This document shows positions 1-13,924 of a stretch of 64,000 nt of DNA, piece after piece (within the stretch, counting starts at the first letter, position 1; every line of letters begins with the position of its first letter). Position numbers and translations under genes: made by a program. The notes below the pieces were generated by a model that saw only the letters and a list, made by a program, of their open reading frames with translations, was not told the origin of the DNA and searched no databases. Origin of the DNA: Eretmocerus hayati (taxonomy: Eukaryota; Arthropoda; Insecta; Hymenoptera; Aphelinidae). The stretch covers positions 159,531,121 to 159,595,120 of the forward strand of contig CM056742.1 in assembly GCA_029851415.1 (NCBI GenBank), given 5' to 3'.

Positions 1-3000
1 ATTTCTCCAAAAAGTGTAAAAGTGTACATATAGGTCTCACGTCCAAAATTGATTCTAATGAGGAATTTTCTAGGAAAATTCAGGAACTTCCCATCCTTTA
101 GGGAACATTTTCACTGGTTTCTAGTTGAGAAAATAATTGTTTCATGCCACTCTATGTACCAATTTTCGAAAATTGGATGGATTTAACGGAATGTGCCAGA
201 AATCTATCACGTATTATGGCGGAGCGTAACTTCATTCCACGTAGACATTCATTCTATTGCCGTGTTGGAATCGGAAAGTATTAGAATGATATCAAAACTT
301 TGTATACGCTTCTGGCTCATTTCTATAATTAGATATCATCTCAGATGTACGCGCGAGAAAAGGAAAAAAAGATTGAGCACAAAATTGCATAAGAGATTCA
401 GTTCGATCTGGACGACTATCTAGTTTCCAAATCGTAACATCACGGAAGCCGACGATCTGTGATCGGTAATGAACGACTGTACGGACCTTGAGCATATTAT
501 CACGAACAGACCAAGAAGAAATCATCACAAACATGTAAGCATGAAAATTGTTATAAACAGTAAGAATATAATAGTGGCGATCGCTGAATTAGAAATTCAT
601 GCGATGCGAAGGCTGTCTGACTCGTTATTCTCTTCAAGCATATCTACACATAGACTGACTATAAAAGAGCAAGTCCAAACCTATACAGAGCTATCTAGAA
701 TTGATATCTCTTTGGTGGCTGGGTAAACGATTGATTGATGTTACGCAAGTGACCGTGTGCGCCAATAACGTGCTACTCGAGCCATAAAGAAGAATCCGAC
801 ACAACGTTGTGAACCTTTTTTTTTGCCCCGCGTACCATCTTGACATAGCAAAATTGGTTTGTGCATTTTATATTAATTCTTGATTTGGAATATTGAATGA
901 TTTTATAGCCTTCCGTAACTGGTAGATGTGTATTTGAGGAATTTTAGATTTGCGGTGCGGCAAGTCGAATGGATTCAGATGCGTCAGATACAAAGAATTC
1001 AATAAATGTGCAATTGAAATTGTACGATCTGACATGTCTGCTGCTGTCTGGCTCAAGGTGGATCAGTCTGAATTTCATTCCATTCAATAAACTCATCCAT
1101 GTGCGAGCACGTGCATCTGAACGAAAAATCAATATCAAGATATCAATTTTTATTGAAAGAGATCCGATAATTGAACTGAATTATTTAATAAATTTCTTAG
1201 TTGCTTACGATTTTGGACTTTGGAATAGAGATGCTGATAGATTCTGTAAATCTCTCGAAATGTATATGATATCATATAGCAAAACCAAATATTCAAGCAT
1301 GTAAAAGTATGATGAAATTTTTCAAAGACTGTGATCTCAACATATGAATAACCACTGTTCCACCTATTTCATATAAGTATTATAGTAACTTATTTCTTTT
1401 TGTATGTATTTGTCTTATATTGAATTATATGTATATATATTTTTTTTGTGGACGCTAAATAGCACCTCGTGTGCTCCAAGAAGCGTATTTAGATAAATAA
1501 AGAAAAGAAAATAGTTATCAGAATGAAAAATTTAAAAGTGTAAATCGCTGGAAAACTTAGTCTGACTACATAATCAACTTCTGAGATATTATCAAAGGTC
1601 TTGAAAATTTTTTTGGGGAATTCATGAGCATGACGCTCTTTTTTATTGTTACATAGCTGTCAACCCTTCCTAATGAAAACGAGATGATTTGTACTGAGAA
1701 CTAACAATTATCAAATAAAAAATGACAAAAATGGGATATCTAAAATTCAAGGACAGGATTTCTGACATATTCAACTATTACTGCTATTACAAAATCGGTG
1801 AAAAACTATTTCTAGATTGTAAACTAGTATCGTATACTCACACTTAAAACAGCTCAAACCAAATTTTCAAAGAAAATCTTTGCAATGATCGATGAAATTT
1901 CGAAGAAACATTCCACCAACAGTTGATATGTTGATAAAGATCTGCATCATGCACTTCCGTCGTACAAATCTTGCATCTGCTTCCGAGTTATTTGATCATT
2001 CATCAGAACATGTACAACGCATAACCTTCTCGATATTTCAATCAATCCTAAGCCAATATAGCACATGACATTTTGTTCTTGAAATTCTTCTCCGACGAGT
2101 CCGTGGCTAATCGTATATTTGCTACACTTCCGGATACAATGTCAAAAAAAAAAAAAAAATGGCAAATCCAGCGGGTTCGTGCTCAAGTGCTTTCGACCAT
2201 GTCGTCTTGTACTGAGTAAATTCGATACACATAGTCGAGGGAAAGCGACGAAGTATCAAACTGTCTGAAAGTATAACCTTACAATATTGCATACGTGTAC
2301 AAAAGTCATGTAAGCATGTGACCTTCAATGGCAATGGAATCGAAGAGGGTTTGTACGGATCCTCGAGGCGTTTTGCGACCGCAAATGGGAAGGCAAACAG
2401 GAAAAATTGAAGAAAAAAAATTGCTCGACGAAGCGTATATTGCATATTTGCCAAGTGTGGTGCGGTACGAGACAAGATTCTTCAGGTGCGACACTGTGAA
2501 GGATGTGTATTTACTTTGCCGCCGGAGAAAGACGTGCATTGAGCAATCGAGGACTCTCCTGTGTGGACGCAATTCAACAAGCTGGAAGCTCTTCATCAAA
2601 TTGCACATTTTGTTGATGCCCTTGATATACTCAACTGACAGGTATATCGATATAAGAAAATCATTAGTTAACAACTTTGTTAACCCTTATTTCAACATTA
2701 TGTTTACTTAAAATTGATGAAGCAGATATTTTGTGAATGAGCTTGTCCTTTGATCAGCATACCTTCACTTTCATTAATCAATCTGACATTTATTTCGTGC
2801 AAAATTTTATTCAAATCAGTCTCCAGTCGTTTTTTTCTGACACATCATAATAACGCGTGCATCAATCATTCTTTTTGTGCCCGCTCACGTGGACAGGAGG
2901 TTACTGTGTGAGCAAAGCAAAAAAGTCCTTGGCGAACAATTATAGGCGTGATCGCGGCTTGGCTATTTCGCATAAACGATGGCCAAATCCTTGGATAAAA

Positions 3001-5743
3001 TCGTAAAGGACTATCAGAGGACATGAAGTCGACTGACTTCGTGGAAAAAAAGTGTGGGAATCTCATGCTCACTGACACTAATCTCGAAGTTTATATCCCA
3101 TTATTTTGAAATATATTTCATTCATTGCCATATCTGCACATCTTCGAATCGTTATTACAATATATAGAGATATCCGATACTATCGAAGCCATAACATAGT
3201 CATTTTGAAATTTTCAAGGGAACTTGCAATTGAAATATCGGTCAGAATGTTGAAAACGTACTGAATTTTTGTGAAACTATTTTAAAACCATCAAATAATA
3301 GCAAATTTTTCTATAATAGACAGGCACATTTTGATTTCAACCAGTGTACGATATAGGAATATCAGGATACTCTGCACGCGCACACGTGGCTCGAAGCGCC
3401 ATCCAAGTCTTCCTTTGAGTTTCTTGTTTGCCAGCAGGGTTTGAAAGAATACAAAAGACACGCGCAAGTGGCGAATCGAATGAGCCGACAGTGAATAAAA
3501 GGGCCCGATGGGCAGGTGGAACCGCCATGTAATCTTTCCTCTGCGCAAACCTTGGAACACCATCAGAGCATCACAGACCCATTTGAGACTACTCAATCTA
3601 AAAAAAACCCCAGGGCCAAGGGTATACTTTTACCACCACCTGTGCAACTCAAAGTATATAGGCCCTTCTTTCTCATCTACCTTATAAATTGCTATATGTA
3701 TACTTCTCAAAACGATAAGGACCCCGAGCAGCTATTTTTTTTCAGCTTGGTGTTTATGGCGTTGCTTCAGGAGGGAACGGTTCCTCTGTACGTATCCTGA
3801 TAATGGCGGTCGTCGTCGACGATGTGATTTCCTTGGTATAAACGGTTGAACAATGAGGCTTTGATTGCATTGTCTGCATTATGGGGAAGTGAACGAATTG
3901 CGGACGCGGGTTTGAGAAAGAAAAAGTTGAGAAGAAACTCGTCGACGGCGAGGACCAGTAACTGGTTTGAAAGTTGTCTAGTTCCAAAAGAAAGATTCTA
4001 TACTTTTCTCTAGGCGAGGGAGATGTCTCTACTGAGGTAGCTACGTGGTAGCTATTCTATATAACACAAACATTTCTGTGGTAAGAAAGTTGCAATGAAA
4101 GGCTTGAAAGCTATTGGGGTACTCCTTCTAAATGATGACGTGCCGTGTTGAAGGAGTTTTCCGCGCTATGAAGATGACACGGAGTGAATTCCTGACTCTC
4201 CGGTTCATTCCTTTATTCATATTCATTCACAAGTTACTGGTTTGATTATGATGATGAGCTTCTTAAAAACTTTGAATGAATAGAGATTCCAACAAAGAGT
4301 TAGGAATAATTTTAATTAATGTCTGAGAAGATGTACATTCGCCCGACATAAATTTTGCAGTGAAAAGTTGTTGGTACTTTTTCGTCTTTGAAATAAGTTG
4401 AGATTATTCTAGAGTTTCTAAATAGTCCTCAACCTCCGCGCGTCTGGTTTAAATCAAGATCCAATTTCCGGATATCCAACAGCAGGCCAAGAACAACACT
4501 CCTTTCCGAATTTCGAAAAGACTTCGTGTCCGGCCAGTGTACAGAGAAAAGAACCAACTTTGGATGTATAAATCTTTTAGGTTTGAGTCAATTCGGTAAT
4601 GCACCAAAAATTGGTAACTCTATCTCAGATCCACTATAAAATTTACTCTCACGCAGATCACCAAGCAGTTAGCGATGCAAATGACCGGAAGCTAATATAA
4701 TACGCGAGAAACTCTAGTGAAAACTAATACAGCTGATACTCGGAATAAACGGTTGAATTCACTTACTGGAATATTAACAGTCTAAAACTGCATCTAATAT
4801 GTGTGTTATAAACGCGTTGTCACGTAAGACCTTTCTCATAGACTTCCGAACCCTTTTTGTATCTCAACACATGGATATGCAATACAATCCGAGCATTAAG
4901 GAAATTACATTTCCACTCGGAAAATAACCGTACCAAAGCGTTGAATAAACGAAAGATTAGCTGCTTCGGCATACTGTGTAAAATATAGAATCAGTCAACT
5001 AATAGATAGCTAGTGTATACATTTTATCTCAGCGAAATAAACTTGATCGTTGAGTATGTTACACGTGCCTCTGAGGGGAATTCAACCTGGTGTATTTATA
5101 ACGTCCGATTTATAGTAACATTATTAGATTCTGCACCCATATAATTCTAGACTCCCACGCGAAAGTTCAACGCTACCTGCAACTTGTCTGACTAGTATTA
5201 GGACCAGCTTGACTCGCAAATTATTACAGTAAAGTATCGTTGACAAAGCGATTTCTGCACGGAAAGCCCCAGTTTTCGATTTCAGTAGGGTCGGTTCCTC
5301 CACAAAAAATTGAAAAAATTCCGAGCCTCGGGTTTACAATTCAATCTCTCATCAGACGATGGATCCATGCTCTTCTTGACATGGAAAAGAAATTATTAAA
5401 TGACCGAAATGTAGTCATTACTTTTGCAAACCATTACTGTCGAGTTTATCAATGGTGTTGTTCATAATACCATGATTGGTTGAGCCACTTCTACGAAACC
5501 TTTGACTGCTTCACTTCAACTTCGAAACATGAGATCGTCATTTGATGCAATTTCTTTATCAAGCATGTAAGACAATCACAATAAAATTGTGAGCACAAAA
5601 GAGTTGCAGGTAAGTCTATGATTAAAAAAAACACTCATTCTTGTGAAGAATCAAATCGTCTCAGTTTTATGTGAATTCAGAAGGTACAAAAATGCTTTTC
5701 TACATGTTTCACACATTGAACACTCTGTAAGTTGGATACATTG
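1..5743. other. Gene-free stretch, left end
   Basis: No coding region is supported here. Open frames are short and mostly lack an ATG or any recognisable domain. The longest ATG-started one (2328-2711, 127 codons) overlaps long open frames on the opposite strand, which suggests a local shortage of stop codons rather than a gene. A 16-base A run lies at 2144-2159. CAG|GTAAGT at 5606-5614 is a textbook donor motif, but the frame before it is open for only about 13 codons, so I do not call an exon. Confidence 0.5.
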
Positions 5744-6092
5744 ACTGACAAGGGGAACACCAACCTTGCGGGTCTTGAATCTTGACGAAATTTTGGAAAT
5801 CATGTTGTTTTGGTGAGAAATGGAGGTTTCCAAAAGGGTTTTGTCTCATGGGTCTTTGGTCTGCAGATTCAGCTAACGTAATTAGAAATGCCCATATAGG
5901 ACCATGTTAAAAATTCGTGCATATAGATATACTGACGATGCTAATCTCCATCGTTGAATCTGAGGATGAAAGGCCTATTGGAAAAATTGGAAAAAACCCT
6001 TCCGGGTACCTTCATTTCTCATCAAAACAAGATGATTCCCAAAGTTTCATCAAGATCCAGGACCCGCAAGGTTGGTGCTCCCCTTGTGAGTG
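5744..6092. repeat. Small imperfect inverted repeat
   Basis: About 100 bp at 5744-5843 reappears in reverse complement at 5993-6092, separated by about 150 bp. The shared stretch includes AAGGGGAACACCAACCTTGC on the left, with one or two changes on the right. Translated, the left arm on minus and the right arm on plus give similar peptides containing SHQN, RKVG and PLVS. This could be a decayed coding fragment duplicated in inverted orientation, or a non-coding repeat in which both arms are open by chance. I saw no terminal motif or target duplication. Confidence 0.65.
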
Positions 6093-9000
6093 CAAGATGG
6101 TTCGATGACGCGACAAACAGCGTTGGGCGAGCTTGCAAAAAAGTAAGACACAAGTTGCTATTGAAAACAACTGAATCTGTAAAACGAATAAGCTCATGAG
6201 CTTTGATTGAAACAAATCATTATACCAATAGTCAGTCTTCCAACTTGAAGTCACAGCAAAAAATGAAGGAAAAACAAATGCTGAAGTAATTAGTGCAAAA
6301 ATATTATGTGGTTGGGATTCTGGAAATGCAAGAAGCTCACAATAATGAAAAAGACTGGCACTAAAACGAATGACAAATTAGTTAGAAACTGATGTCAAAA
6401 GTATATCTTTCCCCATCTGAACAACCAATTCGTTCCCGAGTCAGATCCGTTTGAAGAGATGAGCTTTCAACAAACGTTTTAGCAGCACGTGAAGGAATAA
6501 TAACAGCAATATAACGTGAAGGTTCCAGACCTCCTTTCCTCGCTTCACTCAGAAAACCAGATTTTGATCTCGAATCTCCTTTCTTTCTTCGGCGTTACAG
6601 AATTCCCCTCAATCTGGCTCAGTGCCAAAATAGCCCGAATGAAACGTGCACAGCGGATGCTTATACTATATTCATCACAGGCATCAATCATTGGCCAACG
6701 TCCCGTTTCTGACTAATTGACTCGATAACTTGTCTCTTGCACCCGATCGAACTCGTAATACGAGCAATTACCAAGAATTCCCCAAAATTTCAATGGAAAT
6801 TTGGCAAATTTTAGCGCACCAAGTGTCGCGGGTACCGTTTTCCGATTCATATATTTGTCGTAAAAGTACGTGAAGCTAATTTAATCGAAATGGAAGACTT
6901 GAGGGAATATACCCACTCTACGCCGATATACTGTATCAACTACAGCCATGTGGATACACAGGAAATCGTGCAGTACCGTTGTTGTCACCATTGTGCTTCA
7001 ACAATAATGAAGCATTCAATTATAATTGTATTTTCAAGCCATTTCAGACATGGGTGTGGTAGATATTTCCACGTGAATGCTGAGTTGGGTGTTCCTCTTT
7101 GTACAAATGATGGTACAATTTTTTTGCAATCTTAGAAGCAAGCTCTGTTCTTATCTCTGTCTATAAAGCTCAGAAGTGCAGAAATTGGAAAAATTAGAAT
7201 AGTCAACGGGAATCAAACATTATGTGCTAAATAGTAGAACTTGTTGGAGAGTCAGTGTAGCAAGGCGCTGTGCAAATACAAGATTCCGTGCCAAAATACT
7301 GATAAAAAATGAAAAAGTCTTAGAATCAAGTCATTGTGGCGGGTGTCCTATGTAACTGAAAAGTATGTAAGATAACCGTTAGATCTTACTTGATGATTGC
7401 AAGACAAGTTTTGTACCAAACACAAACGATTACATGCTATGAAAGCTCATTTTTACAATTTCCATTGAATGCACCTATTGAAGAATGAAAAAGTACTCCA
7501 GCTCTCAATATCCAAGTCCATGTGGCTATGAAACCGAGTGTCCTTCAGCAAAAGCCTCAACATGAGAAGTCACTATCAATCATTGTGACATGTAAAAATA
7601 CCGATAGTAAAACAAGATAAATGAAAGTACACAAGCAACTCAGCAAATATGCATAATACGCAAAACATCTGCAGAGCATTAGAGCACATGAAACATTCTC
7701 GGGGTGGCGTTAAACGTACCTTGATAGCAAAGACGTCTTTGGCGCTCCCAAAATGACGCGTTTGGCAATGTACCAGATCGAAGATGTGTCATGACGTTGG
7801 TTGAAATCGCACACAAGTGTAACTCAAGTTTATATCATTGAAAATTTACGAGAATCTATATGGCTTGCTCGATTTAAAAGTTTGGCTTGGTTCCCTTTTG
7901 ATTTCATGAATGAACGCTGTAACAAGCCTCACACATCCATGCGTAAAAGTTGTCTAGAGGTAGATATTCGCGGTGAAGCTCGATCATTTTTCTCCTCAAG
8001 AGTTCATGGTGAACTCGTGCCACACATTACCCACCACTATGAGACTTGGAAACACTGTTTGTTTGGATAGTAATTCAAGAAAGCTATATATTTGCGGCAC
8101 ACGAGCAGTACATATTTCTTCTGGACTTTGGCCGTTACAGCCAAAAAAGAGAAAACGATTCCCGGGAACATTATTTACACAACGACCACTGATAGCAAAA
8201 ATATTTGCTCACCCGCACGATTCTGAATTTAAATTGTGATGTTATTTGATCAAAGTAAACGCCCAAGATATTGCTACAGACTTGTAACACGTTGATCAAG
8301 TTCTTAAGATTTTTTTTCCATTTCCTTGGAAGTTTTCAGCGTGAATTGCCAATCCATCAATGGAGTAACACTTTACTTTATAGAAAAATTGGCATGGAGC
8401 TATTCACAACAAAGTGTTTTGCATTGAGTCAGTTTGCAATAAATGTCAACATTCTCTAAGATTATTCATCCTGTGAAGATGGATAACAAGTTTTTGTGGA
8501 AGGGTTGAGTGCAAGCTAGATTTATATGTAAATTAGTAAAATATGTCAAAAAAAAAAAAAGAAAGATATGATACCTCACCTATTCAAAGATTCTTCGAAA
8601 CACAGTCAAGCTCTGGATCAAAATTTTCAGACCAGGGAAAACAAGGTGTGACTAGAGAAAGGGAAAGAAACTTGCAAACTCATAATGAAGTCTGCCAAGG
8701 CAAATTCTGTAACTTGAAACAGTTCAAACAATTTATGCTTGTTACCCGAGTCAAAAACTTTTTGCTTTGTTCAAGTTTCTTACACATCTTTGAGCACTAC
8801 TAGTAAAACCCATAAATGTTGATCACTGTTGGAAACTTTCTTGTAATTTTATCAAGGATTGAAAGAGTCTTAGACTGGCTCCATAGGGTGTGAACATTAA
8901 TTTTGAGAATGTCAATCTTAGTTTGACAGTTTGTTGAAAGGAAACTTTCGGCATATCTTGATTCATACCAAAACAAAAAGTCCCTAACGTTATTTAAATT

Positions 9001-11210
9001 TTAATTCATGTGATGCTCAAATTTGGAGTTCCCAGGTCAAACAATGAAACTCAGTAGTTCCATTTTTTCTAAATTCTGTCGAAATATATATAGCTTCATC
9101 CAGAATGAAAGACCACGTTCCCCACTAAATGTACTCTCGAAAAACATGAAATCAAATCAGTTGGTGATGTTTTCCATACAAAAAAATGAATTTTTTAAAA
9201 AATTAACCGATAACTTTGGCTCAACATCCAATCAAAATGATACTATTTGAATCAATCGATTGATGTAAAAACATCAATCAAAGGCAAAATCTCTTGTAAC
9301 ATCAAACATGATACAATCTCGGACACCGAATCTAGCATCACTCAATACATCACACACCACCATGAGCACTTTGATGAAATTGAGAAACATGTAATCTGTT
9401 AATGGTTGAACGCTCTCAAGGAATCGTGGAATACATTAACACAGTTCTGCCCATATTTATGCAGATAGGTTGAAAAGCCCCCCGCGTGGCTATATTGCCT
9501 GTACCACATAGATATCTCATAAAATAAACAACGAGTTGATCTAGACCTGTCACTTCGATTCGAGTGCACTCAATCTATGCTCACTCTAAATCGATATAAT
9601 ATGCTTTTGTGCATGCGTGGGTGGGCGGGGTCACGCGCGCCAACTGCCACAGTGAATTTTATTCAACTTTTTGCGCATTGGGTAACGACAATTAGTGTCG
9701 TTATATCACTCGTTGTTCGGACAAATGACTGAGCATTAGGTGCATAGTTACTCCACAGCTTTTGAGATTGTTACTGATCGTATAAATCGAGGTACATACA
9801 TACAAAGTGATTGCATTCGGGTACCTATATGTCGTTATGTGTAAGCATGTACGATCGTTACACAGGTTTTGATCGATAACAAGCCGGATCGATTTTTCCG
9901 TCTTATCGCATGGATGCAGAAATTTTTCACGACTCGGCGCGAGAATTTTATAGCCCTCCATCGAGTTTTATCGCTTAATTTGCATCGTGAAAATCGATGT
10001 TTTGCAATGGTTGAGCTTTTTCATCAGTGTGTAGGCACCTACCTTTTACATTATAGCCTATCGTAAAGTTGGAAGCATCTCGAAATCAAGATGAGTAGTG
10101 GGGGATTACTAGATTCTCAAATTCCAATGGGTATGACTCAGTACCTTCGTCCGTTAAAATTCCTCAAACGCCTCATTTCAGGCGACAAAAAATCGAACGC
10201 ACGAGTTGACCGACTTGGACCAAAATCCATGTATTGCACATTTGTGAAGCAACAATAATGAAAAAAGCTTTCTACTGGTGCAACAAATCTCGCGGATTTG
10301 TGTGTCGATGAAAGGGGAACGCGAGTAAAAAAAAAACTCGTCCTTGGGAAGAACCTCTGCCAACGCGAATAAGGATATTATATGTACCTGGCTAACCGCA
10401 AACTCGTGATGATTTGGCGCCATATTGCCAGAGTGTAGATCCTCAATAAGTATGAATCAACGATGAACTTGCTATATCCAACGGTAAAAAAACGTCCGAA
10501 TGAGCATCATAGAGCAGTCTCAGATATGATGATGATGATGGTGATGGTATGGTGGTGTTGTCTCAGGCCCAACCAACTTTACACTCTCTGAGACGCGCGC
10601 GAGTACGAGGCATGATTCACGATCGATTCTCCTCTTTTCCTCGCGTGCGAACGGGCCCATCCACGAGGAGCCCCTCTTATAAATGCCGCGAATGATTCAG
10701 TGATGTATACCAGGTGAGATACCCATAGGATTTTCTTCTCTTCTGAGGCTCCCATCGTTTACATTGCGAGGTTTGAGGCTGTTACAGAGAGCTGTATATG
10801 GCCGCGTGCACGTCAGTCTTCCTAGACGAAAGAAATAGGCTCGCACGAAGATCAGCTAGACATACGCTCAATTAGAATTTCTCTCCGAGTGGTCTCTGTT
10901 TATTGTGCACGTCGGTAGATGTGCTTGAAAGTATGGCGAAGCCTTTCAAGCACACCTAACTAACATATACGCCAAAATCGGGGATTCCAACCTCTTCTTT
11001 TTTTCCGATCATACTTTTCGTCATATATTCGGCTTCGTTGCTATGCACTTCCCATATCGAAATAGTGTAGATTTCCAATACCTCTCATTTGCGCTCTTAA
11101 TACCTCGGATCAGAGCCACTTTCATTGAAATATCTGATCACCAAAATTCTTGGCGTCGTCGTCTCTCTCGCATTCTGCGCCGCAAGAGCGGAAGTTTTGG
11201 TGCGACGGAA

Positions 11211-11214
<4 letters not shown>

Positions 11215-11249
<35 letters not shown>
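11215..11249. repeat. (AT)n microsatellite
   Basis: An uninterrupted AT dinucleotide tract of about 35 bp. Short open frames reading IYIYIY across it on both strands are artefacts of the repeat. Confidence 0.95.
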
Positions 11250-11251
<2 letters not shown>

Positions 11252-11875
11252 GTGATGCACCGCGCCGCTATCTCCTGATGAGCCGATATTGCGCAATCAC
11301 TCATCGCTGCTTGCGGGGGCTGCGGGCCCCGCGATCATGCGCACACACCCTATCCCTTCTCCAACGGAGAAACATGCATCGGCGGGAAACTCTCGGAATT
11401 TCAAATGCTTACAAATATTGCAAAGCTTTTTTGTACGTCTTATAAGAAAAAAAATCAGATATGATTAAATTGAAATGAAATCGAACGAATTCTTTTGGAG
11501 TTTAGATACACGTAAATGGATATTTTCTATTTCTTCACACTCAATTTTCAAATTCATCAGGATTTTCTATTATCTGACTAACTGGAGTTAGCAGCTAGTT
11601 AGCAGGTGAAAATAGTCATGCAGATATGCACCCCTCAGGCTTGTGAACTCGGATTGATAGCTCACAGAACGACGATCGAATAATGAACACGAGAAAGATT
11701 TCATTATTGCGTTCGAGTTTTGTCCGAAGTTCATAAACTTTTGTATCTACATGACAGTATGACCTCCAATGTGGGGGTATGATTTAACAAAACATATTTC
11801 TCCAACGCATACACTGAGTGTATTCGTGGTTAACTTGAGGAATGCAGGGTTGACTCTGAAAACAATTACGGTTTC

Positions 11876-11883
11876 CTATTGGA
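11876..11883. repeat. Left target-site duplication of the 224-bp MITE
   Basis: CTATTGGA, repeated exactly at 12108-12115 on the other side of the element. It marks the insertion boundaries to the base. Confidence 0.85.
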
Positions 11884-12107
11884 ATGGTGTTGAAGTTTAA
11901 AACGTTTCAGTACAACGAAAAGGATGAATTTATATCCTCAGATAGTTTTCAGAACATACATTCAGGTCTTTTTGTTCTGAACAACAGCAAACAATGCTCG
12001 ATGTGATGAATTCCACCAATGGTTAGTGAACTAAGTTTTGAAAATTTACCATTTTTCTAAAATTTTATTCTATCGTTGCAAAAAAACGTTTCAAACTTCA
12101 ACACCAT
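11884..12107. mobile_element. MITE with 8-bp target duplication (hAT-like or other 8-bp class)
   Basis: A 224-bp element with terminal inverted repeats of about 24 bp. The left end starts ATGGTGTTGAAGTTTAAAAC and the right end reads the same in reverse complement with one change (A to G at base 16). The identical octamer CTATTGGA lies immediately outside each end (11876-11883 and 12108-12115). There is no coding capacity. An 8-bp duplication is typical of hAT and P superfamilies, but the terminus does not start with the usual hAT CAG, so the superfamily is open. Confidence 0.88.
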
Positions 12108-12115
12108 CTATTGGA
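12108..12115. repeat. Right target-site duplication of the 224-bp MITE
   Basis: CTATTGGA in direct orientation, matching 11876-11883. Confidence 0.85.
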
Positions 12116-12265
12116 TTAGAGAAACAATACAAAATACCGCTACCCAGCCATTGGTAGAAATATGCTGGAGGAAGGAATTAGCAGGATGCTTTCCTAAAAT
12201 TTTTGATCAAAAGGACATATCGATCATTGTCAGAATTTATGAGATTTATTAATTATTTCTTCTAA

Positions 12266-12830
12266 GGGAAATCCTCGGATGATCCCCGGGACCTTATTCT
12301 AATATACTTTTCCCGCGGCGGGTTGGGAGAGAATCCCGCAATATCCAATTTTTCCTACTTCACATTTAGTAAACAAGCTGGTATTTGACGTTCATTGCTA
12401 CAAAAACATCATCCGATTATACTTTATGGCGTATCCTTCCATACCCCCAAACATTTTTTAACATCACGCGATTCTAAAACTGGTCCTCAAGTCATCTCAA
12501 CAAGAAATTGGATCATTTTTCGATCACAATCAAAGTGACAGGTTAGTAAGCGGAAATGTTGAGGTCTAAAAGTGATTTAGTTTCATGTTAAAATGACTTT
12601 TGGGCCAATCTTAGAATTATGTGATGCTAGAAATTTTTTGAGGGTTCGGGAGGATACGTCTTTGAGTATATTTCGGTGATATTTTCATAGCAATCAATGT
12701 TCCAAACTAGTTTGTTTACTAAATGTAAACTGGGTGGAAATTGGGAATACTGGGTTTTCTTCCACCCCGTTGCGGGAAAAATGTATTAGAATAAGGCCCC
12801 CGAGGACCCCCATACCATGAGGAATTTCTT
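12266..12830. repeat. Old diverged fold-back element
   Basis: Two arms of roughly 260 bp pair about a centre near 12544. Matching blocks include CCTTATTCTAAT at 12292-12303 against its complement at 12785-12796, a stretch of ACATTTAGTAAACAA on both arms, and a block around CGTATCCT. Many substitutions and small gaps separate the arms, so it is old. No open frame or target duplication was recognised. It is probably a decayed non-autonomous DNA transposon. Confidence 0.7.
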
Positions 12831-13924
12831 CGGATAAGTTCTCCTAGCCAACAACTTTTGGATATTTCCCAGTGTCTTTATGATCGTATTTTCCAACTTT
12901 TAAACCATCGGAAATTAATAAGATAGGAGATGACAACACGACTCACTTTTAGTAAAAATCATAATTTCTTGCAATTTTCCGATGTTTGGATGCTTACAAG
13001 GTTGCAAAAAATGGTATTCCCACCTCGCTCATGAGCTTCCCAATTTCGAGCTACAACATCATAAACGCGGTGCAAAATGTACGAAGGTTAGTGTAACCAA
13101 CTTGCCTCCACTAGCAATTGTCTCGAAATCTTCAGTCTACCTCATCATTTTTTTTTACCTCAGATCATTTTGTAGCTTGTTTAGAAACCTTGAAGATAAG
13201 CTAAGATGAATCTAATTTTGATCATTTGGAGCTGAGCGTCTTGATTTTCCCAAAAATACGATGTAAACTGCCGGTAAATCGTTTTTATCCGCTTATATCG
13301 CCGTGCATTCACTCTTGGAGCTTTTCGCCGGGCCGAAACGCCATTTTCAACCTCTTTTCACGCGATGAACATAATTTGATAGGAAAAAAAGCCATAAGTA
13401 CTGCACGGCCCTTCGGGATAACCACACGAGCACATTCTGAGTACGCTCCGATGTTGGCCTTCTTGTTTTACAAATCATCTCCGTATTTCGCATATAAATT
13501 AGCTATTGGCTACGGGTCAAAATTTTGCAACTCTGGAAAACGCAATTTTAAGGTCTTGAAACAAGGAATCGAATGCGCTAAGGTATGTTGGGATTGGTCA
13601 AACTCAAAAATTTTGACGTCGGTGTTACTGAATGCAATTTCCGCGGTGATTTCTTAGCTTTGCAAACACGATAAATTAAAAAATCACTTGAAATTTTCTG
13701 GGGAACGCAGAAATGATTCAGAGTCGACCTAAACCACTCATTTTCTCATACTTTAATATAATAAACGTGAAAAAAAAATTGCGGGAAGGTCAACGAGAGC
13801 CCATTCCTGGGATCGGCATAGTAGGGGTAAGTTGAGTACACTTACCTTATTTCTACACCATTATTTTTCTTGAAACATGGAAAGACGTATACCCATTGTT
13901 CGAAGTACTGGGGAACTGACCAAA
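12831..13924. other. Gene-free stretch between two fold-backs
   Basis: No gene is supported. A 143-codon stop-free run at 13226-13657 has no recognisable domain. On the minus strand AAG|GTAAGT at about 13838-13846 is a consensus donor. It is preceded by an open frame running into the left arm of the large inverted repeat, but I cannot identify an exon. Confidence 0.45.

Larger units (their letters stand above)
6093..11883. other. Gene-free stretch with promoter-like GC-richer patch
   Basis: No gene is supported. The segment at about 10530-10760 is GC-richer. It has a TATAAAT box at 10678-10684, a TCAGT initiator-like pentamer at 10697-10701, and CAG|GTGAGA at the 10713/10714 junction, so it could be a first exon with a donor. 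The TATA-to-initiator distance (about 21 bp) is too short for a classical core promoter, so this is only a hint. Confidence 0.4.

Noticed and set aside
2122..2711. Overlapping open frames on both strands, up to 127 codons
   Set aside because: Long frames on opposite strands of the same DNA without homology indicate local lack of stop codons, not a gene.
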